In this document: positions 28,150-38,839 of the stretch, piece after piece
Numbering within the stretch: the stretch's first letter is position 1
Layout of the letters: each line of letters starts with the position of its first letter
DNA from: Liolophura sinensis
Lineage: Eukaryota; Mollusca; Polyplacophora; Chitonida; Chitonidae
Assembly: GCF_032854445.1 (NCBI RefSeq)
Contig: NC_088295.1
Span: 15,239,385 to 15,303,384, forward strand
Reading direction: 5' to 3'
DNA: 64,000 bases
Position numbers and translations under genes: made by a program
The notes under the pieces: model-generated
Database searches by the model: none
What the model was told of the DNA's origin: nothing
The model's input: only the letters and a program-made list of their open reading frames with translations

Positions 28150-30030
28150 ATCATGCCTGTATGATCTGGTCTATGCCCAGGAATATGCCTTTTGATTGAT
28201 CTACGCCCTATCTAATCTCTATAGCCTCGCCTATACCCAGGGAGATGCCTTTTCATTGATCTACGCCCTATCTAATATGTCTATAGCCTCGCCTATACCC
28301 AGGAAAATGCCTTTTCATTGATCTACGCCCTATCTAATATGTCTATAGCCTGTCTCATGTTCAGGAATATGTGTGTCGCCTGGCCCATATCCAGGAATAT
28401 GTTTATAATCTGGCCCATGTCCAGGCCCTGGTGCATGCTCAGGAATATACCTTTTGATTAATCTACGCCCTATCTAATATGTCTATGGCCTGGACCATAT
28501 CCTGGAATATGTCTGTCGCCTGGCCCATGTCCAGGAATATGTCTATAGTCTGGTCCGTGTCCAGAAATGTGCCCATAGTCTGGTGCATGCCCAGGAATGT
28601 GAGTATAGTCTGGTCCATGCCCAGGAATGTGCCTATACTCTGGTCCATGCCCAGGGATATGCCTATACTCTGGTCCATGCCCAGGAATGTGCCTATACTC
28701 TGGTTCATGCCCAGGAATGTGCCTATGGTGTAGTTCATGCCCAGGAATGTGCCCATAGTCTCGTCCATGCCCAGGAATGTGCCTATACTCTGGTCCATGC
28801 CCAGGAATATGTCTATACTCTGGTCCATGCCCAGGGATATGCCTATACTCTGGTCCATGCCCAGGAATGTGCCTATACTCTGGTTCATGCCCAGGAATGT
28901 GCCTATGGTGTAGTTCATGCCCAGGAATGTGCCTATAGTCTGGTCCATGCCCAGGAATGTGCCTATGGTCTGGTTCATGTCCAGGAATATGTCTGTCGCC
29001 TGGCCTATGTCCAGGAATATGTCTATAGTCTGGTCCGTGTCCAGAAATGTGCCTATAGTCTGGTCCATACCCAGGAACGTGCCCATAGCCTGGTCCATGC
29101 CCAGGAATGTGCCTATGGTGTAGTTCATGCCCAGGAATGTGCCTATAGTCTCGTCCATGCCCAGGAATGTGCCTATACTCTGGTCCATGCCCAGGAATGT
29201 GCCTATACTCTGGTCCATGCCCAGGAATGTGCCTATGGTGTAGTTCATGCCCAGGAATGTGCCTATGGTCTGGTTCATGTCCAGGAATATGTCTGTCGCC
29301 TGGCCTATGTCCAGGAATATGTCTATAGTCTGGTCCGTGTCCAGAAATGTGCCCATAGTCTGGTCCATACCCAGGAACGTGCCCATAGCCTGGTCCATGC
29401 CCAGGAATGTGCCTATGGTGTAGTTCACGCCCAGGAATATGTCTATAGTCTGGTCCATGCCCAGGAATGTGCCTATACTCTGGTCCATGCCCAGGGATAT
29501 GTCTGTAGTCTGGTCCGTGCCAAGGAATATGTCTATTATCAGGTGCATGCCCAGGAATGTGAGTATAGTCTGGTCCATGCCCAGGAATGTGAGTATAGTC
29601 TGGTCCATGCCCAGGGATATGTCTGTCGCCTGGCCCATGTCCAGGAATATGTCTATAGTCTGGTCCGTGTTCAGAAATGTGCGTATACCTTGGTCCACGC
29701 CCAGGAATGTGCCTATACTCTGGTCCATGCCCAGGAATGTGCCTATAGTCTGGTTCATGCCCAGGAATGTGCCTATACTCTGGTCCATGCCCAGGGATAT
29801 GTCTGTAGTCTGGTCTGTGCCAAGGAATATGTCTGTAAACTGGTCTGTGCCCAGGAATATGACTATAATCTGATCAATGCCGAGGAATATGTCTATTGTC
29901 TGGCGCATGCTCAGGAATATGTTTGTAATCTTGTCCATGCCCAGGAATATGTCTATAATGTGGTTCATGCCCAGGGATATGTCTGTAATGCGCCCCATGC
30001 CCAGGAATATGTCTATAATGTGGTCCATTC
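28150..30030 (+). repeat. 30-bp minisatellite, more than 50 copies, open on both strands
   Basis: The core unit is CCAGGAATGTGCCTATACTC then TGGTCCATGC. From about 28480 to 30020 the 30-bp phase never slips. The first part (28150-28480) mixes the unit with CTTTTGATTGATCTACGCCC blocks. As 30 is a multiple of 3, a plus frame (28583-30121, peptide unit VHAQECAYSL) and a minus frame (28463-30028, unit GTFLGMDQSI) both stay open for over 500 codons. There is no promoter, splice or homology support for a protein, so I call it a repeat. Confidence 0.92.
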
Positions 30031-30239
30031 GGTGGCATATGCGGCCTGTGATCCTGTTCAGCTATCCACCCTGCCAACCACAGAGGCTGTGAGAAATTCG
30101 GAGTTACTCTGGGTATTATGACAGAATCTGAATCTCTAATGCCCAGAGAAACTCTAAATTGTCTCCCACAAACACAGCAACTGGTTGTTGATTGGGAAAT
30201 CAAACATCAACACCCAGAGAAGCCGACAGCCTGAGAATA

Positions 30240-31180
30240 TAAGAGGACAAAAAAGTATACCGGCAGGTAAGCTATCTCTCTTATGCGTTAGTTTGTTTTA
30301 ACATTGATCCTGGTTGTGTTTTGACAGTCTACAATGTATGTAAAAGTATAGTGGTTAATAAATACAGACGAAAATATTTTCCCTTCCTGATGAATGATGA
30401 CTAAAGTATGTTTAATCGTACGTTATACGTATGCTTTTTTCAGTCATACAACGAGATTAGGTGCCGAACCGAAAGCGAAACCAAAACCACTCGTATTGCA
30501 CTTACTACAGGAATGATTCCACTAAACATGTTGCGTTGCTTTTCATTTAATTTCATATGCTCTTGCTTCTGCTGTGTGTTTCTGAGAAAGCTTAAAGATT
30601 ATGAATGTTTCAACTTGCCGAATTGCCGAATGATGAATTGCTGTAAACTAAGCATTAACCATAAGGTATACGGCATCCATGTTAGTCTCGAGTCGTACAT
30701 GCGTTACATCGTTTATATGTTTTCTCCCATTACGTTGAACTATACTGAACGTGGCTGGTAATTCTATGAAATTCAGCATACACTGATAAGAGTAGTTGCC
30801 TGATCCTGCATCATTTGTTTCAATAGCTCGGTTTTGTCCCTCTTTCTACATATTCGGCGGATCTGTACGAACCAAATGGCCGTAGAGGCGGCGCATGAAA
30901 AGCGTGATCGTTCAACTGTTATAAACGGTCTATACATTTATACAGCTCGTATGACATATATGGACTTCCCGGAATTGGATCCTGACTGCAGTATATCTGT
31001 GTCAAATGTATGACCATAGAAGGACTCTTTTCGTATTAAAGCTTCATCTTTTATGATTAGACTTTCTTCAGCTACAACATATAAGTATGTAGGTCATACA
31101 GAAATTCAAAAATTAAAACGAATGTAACTAGAAAAAAATGAAACCAAACCACAGACACTTGGATTAAACAAGAAAGTTAT
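30240..31180. other. Intergenic, no gene recognised
   Basis: The longest frame (30408-30761, 117 aa) is cysteine-rich but matches no family I know and has no context. Nothing else was noted. Confidence 0.4.
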
Positions 31181-31184
31181 TTCA

Positions 31185-31754
31185 AGGAGAAGAACATTTA
31201 AATATCAATCAAACACCATTGACAAGAGTTTGCATTTCCTCGCAGGTGCATGCCATGAATAAAATTTTAATATGTTCCTCAAGTTGATAAATTATAAATA
31301 AAATCAGCGCCAAAATCCGCTGTGGGCGACTCCATTTTGCCTAAGAACTAGTCCTGAAGTCTTCTGTGTTAGGAGGAGAATTGCTGTCGGACATCGCCGA
31401 AGTGCAGCTCGTACATTTCCGGTGGAACTCTTCTTCCCCGTAGGTAGCGAACAATACAGTTCGTTGTCCGCTTGACGATCGGTAAACCGGAACGTTGGAC
31501 GTAGGTTCCGAGTTTACACAAGCCGGCAGTTTTAACGACTCTCATTGGCTGAGAGGCAACACACCCCCAGCATAAATTACAGGGTGTTAAAGATGGAGGG
31601 CGCGATGGACTCAGCGATTTATGCCAGTTTGCCGTTTTCAGGCTTAACGTGTATGGCGAGGAAAAATCGCAAAATGGTGCAGCAGGCACCACCAGATAGA
31701 AAAAAATGTGCTCTTTTCAGCCTATAGTGTCACGCTTTTAAGTTTTCTTCTCCT
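31185..31754. mobile_element. Candidate TTAA-type DNA transposon remnant or MITE, ~570 bp
   Basis: The left end, AGGAGAAGAACATTTAAA, and the reverse complement of the right end, AGGAGAAGAAAACTTAAA, agree at 16 of 18 positions. The right end is followed by TTAA (31755-31758) and the left is preceded by TTCA (31181-31184), a one-base variant of TTAA. TTAA target duplications are typical of piggyBac-type elements. The centre is richer in CpG than its surroundings and holds a 107-aa minus frame (31369-31692) that I do not recognise. No transposase was seen. Confidence 0.55.
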
Positions 31755-31919
31755 TTAAGGAATCATAACTTATACTGTCACAGAAAAGGTGCATGGACTG
31801 ATGGCTTCGGTCGGAAGTACACTATATTTGGCCAACTGAATCATGCATAAACGTGATACACTTACAAAGAACAGCAAATCAATGCAAAACATTGCAGGGG
31901 ACATTGAATGGAACAGCCA

Positions 31920-32190
31920 AATAACGTATGAGCACTTTATCCTGTATGGCATGCTGTGAGAGACAGCTAAACATGGGAAGGACACTGGATCAGGAAAGAA
32001 TGCCTAAACAATGTAAAGCAATTGGAAGGACGCTAGAAAGGTACGACTAAATAATGCATGACAAGTTTATCCTGTAGGGTACGCTGGGAGAGACAGCTAT
32101 AAACAATGTGAGAAAATGGGAAGGACACTGGAGGAGCGCCTAAACAATTTAACGCATTTTGAAGGACGCTGGAAAGGAACAGCTAAATTT
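31920..32190 (+). repeat. Degenerate ~130-bp tandem duplication
   Basis: TTTATCCTGTA.GG.A.GCTG plus GAGAGACAGCT occurs at about 31937 and 32067. Each copy is followed by GGGAAGGACACTGGA and GCCTAAACAAT blocks. Related shorter phrases (GGAACAGCT, ACAATGTAAAGC) continue to about 32480. Confidence 0.65.
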
Positions 32191-32222
32191 TGCATATAGC
32201 AACTTTTCCCGGTGTGAAGACT

Positions 32223-32243
32223 GGGGGGGGGGGGGGGGGGGGG
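32223..32243 (+). repeat. Poly-G run of about 21
   Basis: A homopolymer run followed by CGGGGGC. Its length may be unreliable in assembly. Confidence 0.9.
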
Positions 32244-32679
32244 CGGGGGCATCTAAGCAAGGTAACAGGATTGGAAGGACACTGTGAGTATGTGTGATAC
32301 ACTGCGTGGGAGATACAGCTCAACAGTGTGACCATGATATACTGTGTTATATGTTTCAGGAACAGTTAAACATTGTATGCTAGTTGGACCATGCGAGAGG
32401 AACATCGTCGTGTATGATACGCTGAGAAGAACAGCTGAACAATGTAAAGCTATTGTATTATGCACAAGTGATACATTTTAAGGAACATTTGAACGATGTA
32501 AAATAAATGCATGTTTAATACACACCTACACAATGCAGTGCAATTCATTTATGCTCCAATGCCCCTGGCTACAGACCAAAAATATCCGCCCATAACGCCG
32601 CCTCTTCGAATATATAGTTGTCTTGGGCACAACCATATGAGCTATATGGCGTTTGTTCTGTAGGTTCGTCAGGAAGAGG

Positions 32680-32680
<1 letters not shown>

Positions 32681-32763
<83 letters not shown>
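32681..32763. repeat. (TA)n microsatellite
   Basis: About 40 TA units with one G interruption near the start. Minus-strand tyrosine/isoleucine frames here are artefacts. Confidence 0.97.
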
Positions 32764-32765
<2 letters not shown>

Positions 32766-33034
32766 GCATATAAATCGGTAATTTTTTTTTAGTTTTGTTT
32801 TTCTTTTTTTTGTTATAAGGCTCTTTCAGGTATTTTATACCTGCCTTAAACCCCTATTTACAGAACGAGATTTGGATTCGAATCTGTGACCTCACTGGTC
32901 ATTGCCCAATCGACTGACACAAAACACGACGATAACAACGCTTTGCGTGAAGCGTCACTTAGGATGATAATAAGGAAGAATGATAACAAGGCAACATACA
33001 ATTTTGCACAATCTGTAACATTAAACCACAGTGT

Positions 33035-33175
33035 GGTTAGTGGAACTCTAGTGGCGGCAGCACTTTCGCGGCATGAACTTGGCATGCCACAAGAAGACAC
33101 GGTATAAGTGCACACATAATGACTCCTCATCGTCACACGACTGAAAAATTTGTTAAGACGTTAAACCTCAAGCTT
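33035..33175 (+). mobile_element. SINE family 2, 3' part
   Basis: It contains GGCGGCAGCACTTTCGCGGC, CATGCCACAAGAAGACACGG and the family 2 end (GACTGAAAAATTTGTTAAGA then CGTTAAACCTCAAGC). The head is missing. Confidence 0.8.
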
Positions 33176-33698
33176 ACATACATGCATGCATGCATACATT
33201 TATGTTTACACACACGTACATGCTACGGATTGCATCCTTACTGCAGTAATGCGCATGTCTGGTATAGCTAAGTGGCCTTATTTATGCATGCTTGCTAGAA
33301 TATTAGCCGAATCCTGGATTAAATATACATGCAAACTGTACATAGCTGTACAGTAAAACAGAGCAGTGCCAGTTTCCGTGTTAGACATGGTAGTCGGTAT
33401 CTAATTATATAATAAAGACCTAATGAGGAAATATAACCTCTGTATCAAGTAGGGCCTACATTAGAAGAACAACCATCAAGGCAATATATCCAGTATCCAG
33501 TCAGAAACCAGGCTCATGCATTGTTTATAGCAAGGATATTATACAGAACAACGGCAATATAACGGGCGTGGAGTTATCTGTGGTAGTTTGTGTCAATTTA
33601 CATTATGCTTTAATAACAATAAAACTATCGCCAGAAATACTTTAAGCTGATATTCCACGTTTCAACTGACCACGTCTGCGGAGCTGTCTACTGTACTA

Positions 33699-33702
<4 letters not shown>

Positions 33703-33729
<27 letters not shown>

Positions 33730-33972
33730 GATTGGTGTTTTACGCCGTACTCAAGAATATTTCACTTATACGACGGCGGCCAGCATTATGATGGGTGGAA
33801 ACCGGGCAGAGCCCGGGGGAAACCCACGACCATCGGCAGGTTGCTGGCAGACCTTCTCACGTACGGCCGCCAGCATGAGCTGGACTTGAACTCACAGCGA
33901 CCGCATTGGTGAGAGAGTCCTGGGTCATTACGCTGCGCTAGCGCTTTAACCGACTGAGCCACGGAGGCCCCG
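33703..33972 (-). mobile_element. tRNA-derived SINE, family 1, full-length reference copy
   Basis: Read on the minus strand, the head has an A-box (TGGCTCAGTCGG, 33950-33961) and a B-box (GAGTTCAAGTCC, 33882-33893), the internal RNA polymerase III promoter of a tRNA-derived SINE. The body follows (AGCTCATGCTGGCGGCCGTA, GGGCTCTGCCCGGTTTCC), then GAGTACGGCGTAAAACACC and a long A tail (T run at 33703-33729 on the plus strand). The long tail and good boxes suggest a young insertion. Confidence 0.92.
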
Positions 33973-34139
33973 ATTTGCATTTGATCTATGTGTATATAAG
34001 GTCACAGGTTCGAATCAAACTCTCGCTGGTGCGAGTTTAAGGCAAGATTACGTTTGATATCTACCGAAGCGTGTTAATTTTTCCTCGACTGGACGGTCTA
34101 CAGACTTTCCTTACGTATAAGTTATCGCGGTTGTATAGG

Positions 34140-34398
34140 CCTATTTATTTATTTCTTTTATTGCTGCTCAACGCCGTACTCAAGAATTTTTTCACTTGTA
34201 TGGCGGCGTCCAGGTTTACGGTGGAGAAAGACCACTTGTCTTATACCAATATTTTGAAAAAGATTGTCACTAAATTACCAAAGGCCGATGGTTTTCCCTG
34301 CGCATTCCTGTTTCGTCCACCCATAAAACTGACCACCATCGCATAAGTGAACATTTTTTTTGCATGGCGTTAAACAACAGGTCAAATAAGTAAATAAA
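34140..34398. mobile_element. Two SINE family 1 fragments in inverted orientation
   Basis: A minus-oriented tail and body piece (about 34140-34225: TTTATTTCTTTT, CAACGCCGTACTCAAGAATT) is followed after about 50 bp by a plus-oriented piece (about 34275-34398: GACCACCATCGCATAAGTGA, GGCGTTAAACAACAGGTCAA). Both lack heads. Confidence 0.65.
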
Positions 34399-34399
34399 C

Positions 34400-36250
34400 T
34401 GACTGGAGGCTTCTCCAGATGCTCTGATGGAGCGGAAAAGCAGTCAGTGAGGTGTGTGATGGATGTCTTAAGTGGAAGGACGTTAAACGACAAGCACTCA
34501 CTCACTCCCAAGTTGAATGAAAACTAGAACAAACTCTATTTCGTATGCAATTTCCAGCTGTCTATACTAAGACCGAATCACAATTCAAGCGTTACAAATT
34601 TGTTGAATTCTGCTCGCGTAGGTAGGCCTACACAGCAAATCGCATGCAGCGCGTCATTCGGAGCTGTAGGTAGGCGTAGTTTTGTCAGCATGCATTTCGT
34701 GTATTTTGTTGAGTTAGTAATTAAAAAAATTTTAACAAGAGGTAATCTACCAAGACGGACGGTTTGGGACTGATATTAGACCTGTATCAGTTGTCAAAGT
34801 AGCTTTAGAATGTACCGGTGCATATAACACAGCCGTATGGATATCAGAGTGAAGATAACAAGGGTGTAGAATAATTCGCGGGGGAAAAGTGCTCTGTTGT
34901 CTTATTTGAAACAGAGATCTTACATAATCTATATAAATGATCTGTAGCAAAACTGGGGGAAATGATTAATATATTTTACGGGAGCCAGTGATCCGTACAC
35001 ACCGGCACAATCAATAGTCAAAGGAATATAACGCCGGGAAAAGGGGAGAAAAACGTTCTCCGTGCATGCAAGTAGGGGTCTATTCCAATGGTGTAAGGGA
35101 TATAACTGTAGATAGTTCACAACGTGCTTACCTCCCTTGCATTATAGTTGCCGTTTGCCTATTTGTATTATGTGGAAGAATCATTTTAAAAGTAGAGGTG
35201 GACAGGCATTATGAAAGGGGAACATTTTAAAAGTAGAGATTGGAAAGCAATAAAATATTTAAATCTTAGGCAAAATAGGATAGAAGTCTATATTGTATAT
35301 AACAGTGGAGTTCGGGGTAACTCACTGAGCTAATTATACATAACTTGCCACTGTATGGTTGATTTGCTACGCAGTAGTTTTGAAAAAAATGTTGTCTGCT
35401 ATAGGCTCGGCTTGTCTTGGTAGTCTACAACTGGGAGGCGTTTTCGTCAGGTCTCTGTTCAGGGCATCCGTCTATAACAGACCTGACGAAGAAAAAATTA
35501 CGTACCTTCAAATATGTTGTTCGGTTATTGGAATAGCCGAAAAAACAGAATATCTAAATGAAAAGAATCTGTTAAGCAATAATCTGTAATATTTTTAAAT
35601 GTCATAAAACTAAACGTTAAACTGAAGAAAAGCATATACCCGGTAAACTTAATTTAATCTTTAAAACTGAGCTTAATGTCTTTGAAATTAAATTTCTGCC
35701 TCAATATAAGAAATGACTAACAAATATACCCGTTATACCGTATGCACTCTTCTCGCCAAATTGGTCGCAATTCCTCTATAGTGTGCTCAGTGTACTAGTC
35801 ACTTCCCATGAAACAACAACAACAAAAATAAAATAAAAATTAAGAAGAAAAGACGCCAGCAGTTATAAGCTACAGGAGCCCATGACCTCAAGTTTATACC
35901 CGAGCATCTAAAAAAACAAGCTTACATTCACAGTATCCCGTAAAAAGTCAATCAGTAGCGTCTTACACTAAAGACAAATGTTGTCAATGTTAAAAAGTGG
36001 GTATCAAAAAATTCGGCTGACAGTACCAATATAGAAGAACCGACCTCCGGATAGCTGCTTATCGCAATTAAAGATCGGCTCGATTGAATGGTCTAGCTCA
36101 TCAATCCGGAGTTCTGCCATGCTTATTTCTCCATTTTTTCTTCCGACTATACTACATAAGTCCTTGCCTTCATATAGCTATAGGTGTATGTAAAGTCGTA
36201 GGCCTACGAAGGGAGGAAGCGAAAATGAAACAAAAGACCTACTCTTTGTA
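34400..36250. other. Intergenic, no gene recognised
   Basis: A short inverted repeat occurs at 35441-35494. The phrase GGACGTTAAACGACAAGCAC followed by TCACTCACTC at 34480-34507 resembles another SINE tail. Open frames are short and unrecognised. Confidence 0.4.
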
Positions 36251-36261
36251 TTTTGTTTATA

Positions 36262-36308
36262 TATTTATTTCGTTGATTGGTGTTCTACGCCATACTCAAG
36301 AATATTTA
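36262..36308 (-). mobile_element. SINE family 1 tail fragment
   Basis: TGATTGGTGTTCTACGCCAT then ACTCAAGAATATT is the family 1 3' end in reverse, cut off after about 45 bp. Confidence 0.65.
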
Positions 36309-36399
36309 ATGATATATATATATAACCAGAAGTCATTGTTCAAAAAGTAAACTGAAAGGGCCGCCTTTTAACCTCAACATCAATACATAACAATTTCGA

Positions 36400-36645
36400 A
36401 ATGAACGACATGATACGCAAGACAAAGCAATGGCATGTGAGACAAAGCAATGATATTCAAGACAAATCAATGGCATGTAAGACAAAGCAATGACATGTAA
36501 GACAAAGCAATTGCCTGTAATACAAAGCAGTGGCATGTAAGATAAAGCAATGGCATGTAATACAAAGCAGTGGCATGTAAGACAAAGCAATGGCATGTAA
36601 TACAAAGCAACTGCCTGTAATACAAAGCAATGGCATGTAATACCA
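36400..36645 (+). repeat. 20-bp minisatellite, about 12 copies
   Basis: The unit GACAAAGCAATGGCATGTAA recurs with variants (TACAAAGCAGTGG, CTGCCTGTAA). The minus frame rich in C, H, F and L residues is a by-product. Confidence 0.92.
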
Positions 36646-36779
36646 TTAAAGGACATGCGAAGTCCCTTAAGTCTTCATTATAACCCTGAGGTTTGGTGAT
36701 AGAAATTCAAATCTTTTACAGATTTCGGATATATATATATATATATATATGACATATATTAGTTGTTCAGGATTTTAAT

Positions 36780-37145
36780 TCTATAGAAATAATCCATCAA
36801 CTCAAATCTTCCTGGAACCGACCCTTGGGGCTTGCAACAGGGCTGTGTGCGATTTGATCATTAGGCCTACCACACCTATAACTTGGTCATATTCGACTCA
36901 CCACAGGGGAAAAGGTGGAGATGCCACACACGGTCAATACAGATTAGCCTTCCAAAATTTTTAATTCAGTAGAAATTAATCGCTCAAGCCAGGACATTTA
37001 TATTAGCAAATTTAGATGAGCCTTCTAAAACTTTCAACGTTTTACTATAGGGGTTGCATGCGGTTCGATCATTAGTCTTACTACACATGGCTAAATTTGT
37101 CATATTCGACTCGTCACTGGGCGAAAGGTGCAGTACGCACAGACA
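36780..37145 (+). repeat. Diverged tandem duplication of about 190 bp
   Basis: GATCATTAGGCCTACCACAC with TTGGTCATATTCGACTCACC (first copy) parallels GATCATTAGTCTTACTACAC with TTTGTCATATTCGACTCGTC (second copy). Flanking blocks such as TAGAAAT and GCCTTC also repeat. The copies are well diverged. Confidence 0.6.
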
Positions 37146-37149
37146 AAAC

Positions 37150-38690
37150 TTTTGGTGTTTGCAATTATTGCCTTTCTTCTTCCACCTGGACAGAGAATGA
37201 GGAACTAGAACTGTCTGTAATACCACAAATGCGTGAATGGTTTTCAACTTTTGATTTAGTACAGAGCAGTTTGCGACATGTTAACATTCGTAGAACAGTC
37301 GTTCAGTAACACATTGATGCTAGTATGTCAAAATACACAGTCCGCTTTGGGAAATCATGCACGGTTAACTAGGCAGTCTGGTACAAATGACAAATTTGCG
37401 AGCACAGAGTTGAATGATTTTTCGCAAATTCAAAACTCTACAATTATTTTTTTCGAACATATCTCAAAACGCTACAAACACAGAAAGACAAAAGCAGGTT
37501 CGGAATCAGCGGTCCGAATTACACCGGAATAAATCAAAATTTATATCAAAATGCAAAACTTAAAAAAAGTTTTTAGCGGATTGTAATGTATTTTTCAAAC
37601 TATGTAACCAGTAATGCTCTATATACATATCAAAGATATGTATGAATGTAATAATTACGTGGTAAAGATAATATCCGTGAGAATTTTGTTGTCAAATTTC
37701 AAACAACAGACTGCTGAAATTTGCAGTTTTCCAGTCTTCAGTGTGTAACAGCTAACACCAGAAAAATATTCATATTTGATATGGGGTTTAAGGCCATATC
37801 ACATATTTCACTTGATACGATGGAGAACAGTGTTAAAGAAATTGGATACCGTGTTGAGCACCCCCTCCAGCCCTCAAATAAAATACCGCTCTTTCTCAGT
37901 TACAAATGACAAACCTTCTGACAAAGCCGAACCCCGAAGGGCTGGATTGAGCCGACAACTTCACTGGTCAAAAAGTAGTTTACAAACACAGATCTAAATT
38001 TGGTTCTTGTAATCAACGGTTTGGGGAAGACTTTATTTTAGATTAACTGACGTCCAATATATACAGGCGTTGCAGATGAGAGCATAAAAGCTAAATGCTA
38101 CATGAAAAGAAAAGATAAATGAAATAACAATAGTACATCTCGTCTATCATTTATGCGCGTAGGTGTACATGTTTACTGTAAATATACTTATGGTAAATAA
38201 ATACAATACAACAATACGTGAATATGTAAATTTGCAAAATAAATACGAACACAAACACAATAAATCAATGAAAAACTGTAAATATAAGACCAAATGCAAG
38301 TGTATATATACCAGAGACTGATTTTGTTTAGTTTATATAGTTGTGGATACACTTGGAAAAATGGTGGATCGAGGCCAGCTCGGAACCGACTCGACCGTTT
38401 TTGTACCAGCGAAAAACGATTACCTAATCCAAGCCGGCTCCAATTTAGGATTCACCAAACTTGGTGGCCTAAATTAGAACACCTCGGTTTAATCCACTTT
38501 TTTTGTCGGTGTAAATGCAAAACAGCAATTATATATAATTCCCCATGTAACAAGTCCAAGTTCGCACCCCTTCAGGTAAATTAAACGTTCCATCTACTGT
38601 AAACGCAAGTATCCATAAATGTGTGAACTGAACGGAGCCGGCTCTGAAGCTGGGCTTTCCAGTTCGGTACACTACTGTAACCTTGGCTTA
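37150..38690. other. Intergenic, no gene recognised
   Basis: AT-rich sequence with only short unassigned frames. Confidence 0.4.
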
Positions 38691-38692
38691 TT

Positions 38693-38833
38693 TAAGGTCG
38701 GTCTTCAGCAACCTGCGGGTGGTCGTGGGTTTCCCTCGGGCTCTGCCCGGTTTCCTCCCACCATAATGCTGGCCGCCGTCGTATAAGTGAAATATTCTTG
38801 AGTACGGCGTAAAACACCAATCAAATAAATAAA
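38693..38833 (+). mobile_element. tRNA-derived SINE, family 1, headless copy
   Basis: CAGCAACCTGCGGGTGGTCG, GGGCTCTGCCCGGTTTCCTC, CATAATGCTGGCCGCCGTCG and CACCAATCAAATAAATAAAT match the family 1 body and tail almost exactly. The head is absent. It is one of the least diverged copies. Confidence 0.92.
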
Positions 38834-38839
38834 TCAAAT

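Noticed and set aside
28463..30121. 521-aa minus-strand and 512-aa plus-strand open frames
   Set aside because: Both arise from a stop-free 30-bp tandem unit. They have no independent support and overlap each other on opposite strands.
33703..33972. A genuine tRNA gene
   Set aside because: The A- and B-boxes belong to the head of a SINE with a body and A-rich tail, repeated at many sites. The cloverleaf is not conserved.
36400..36645. CRISPR-like array
   Set aside because: Units are head-to-tail with no unique spacers, and the genome is animal.
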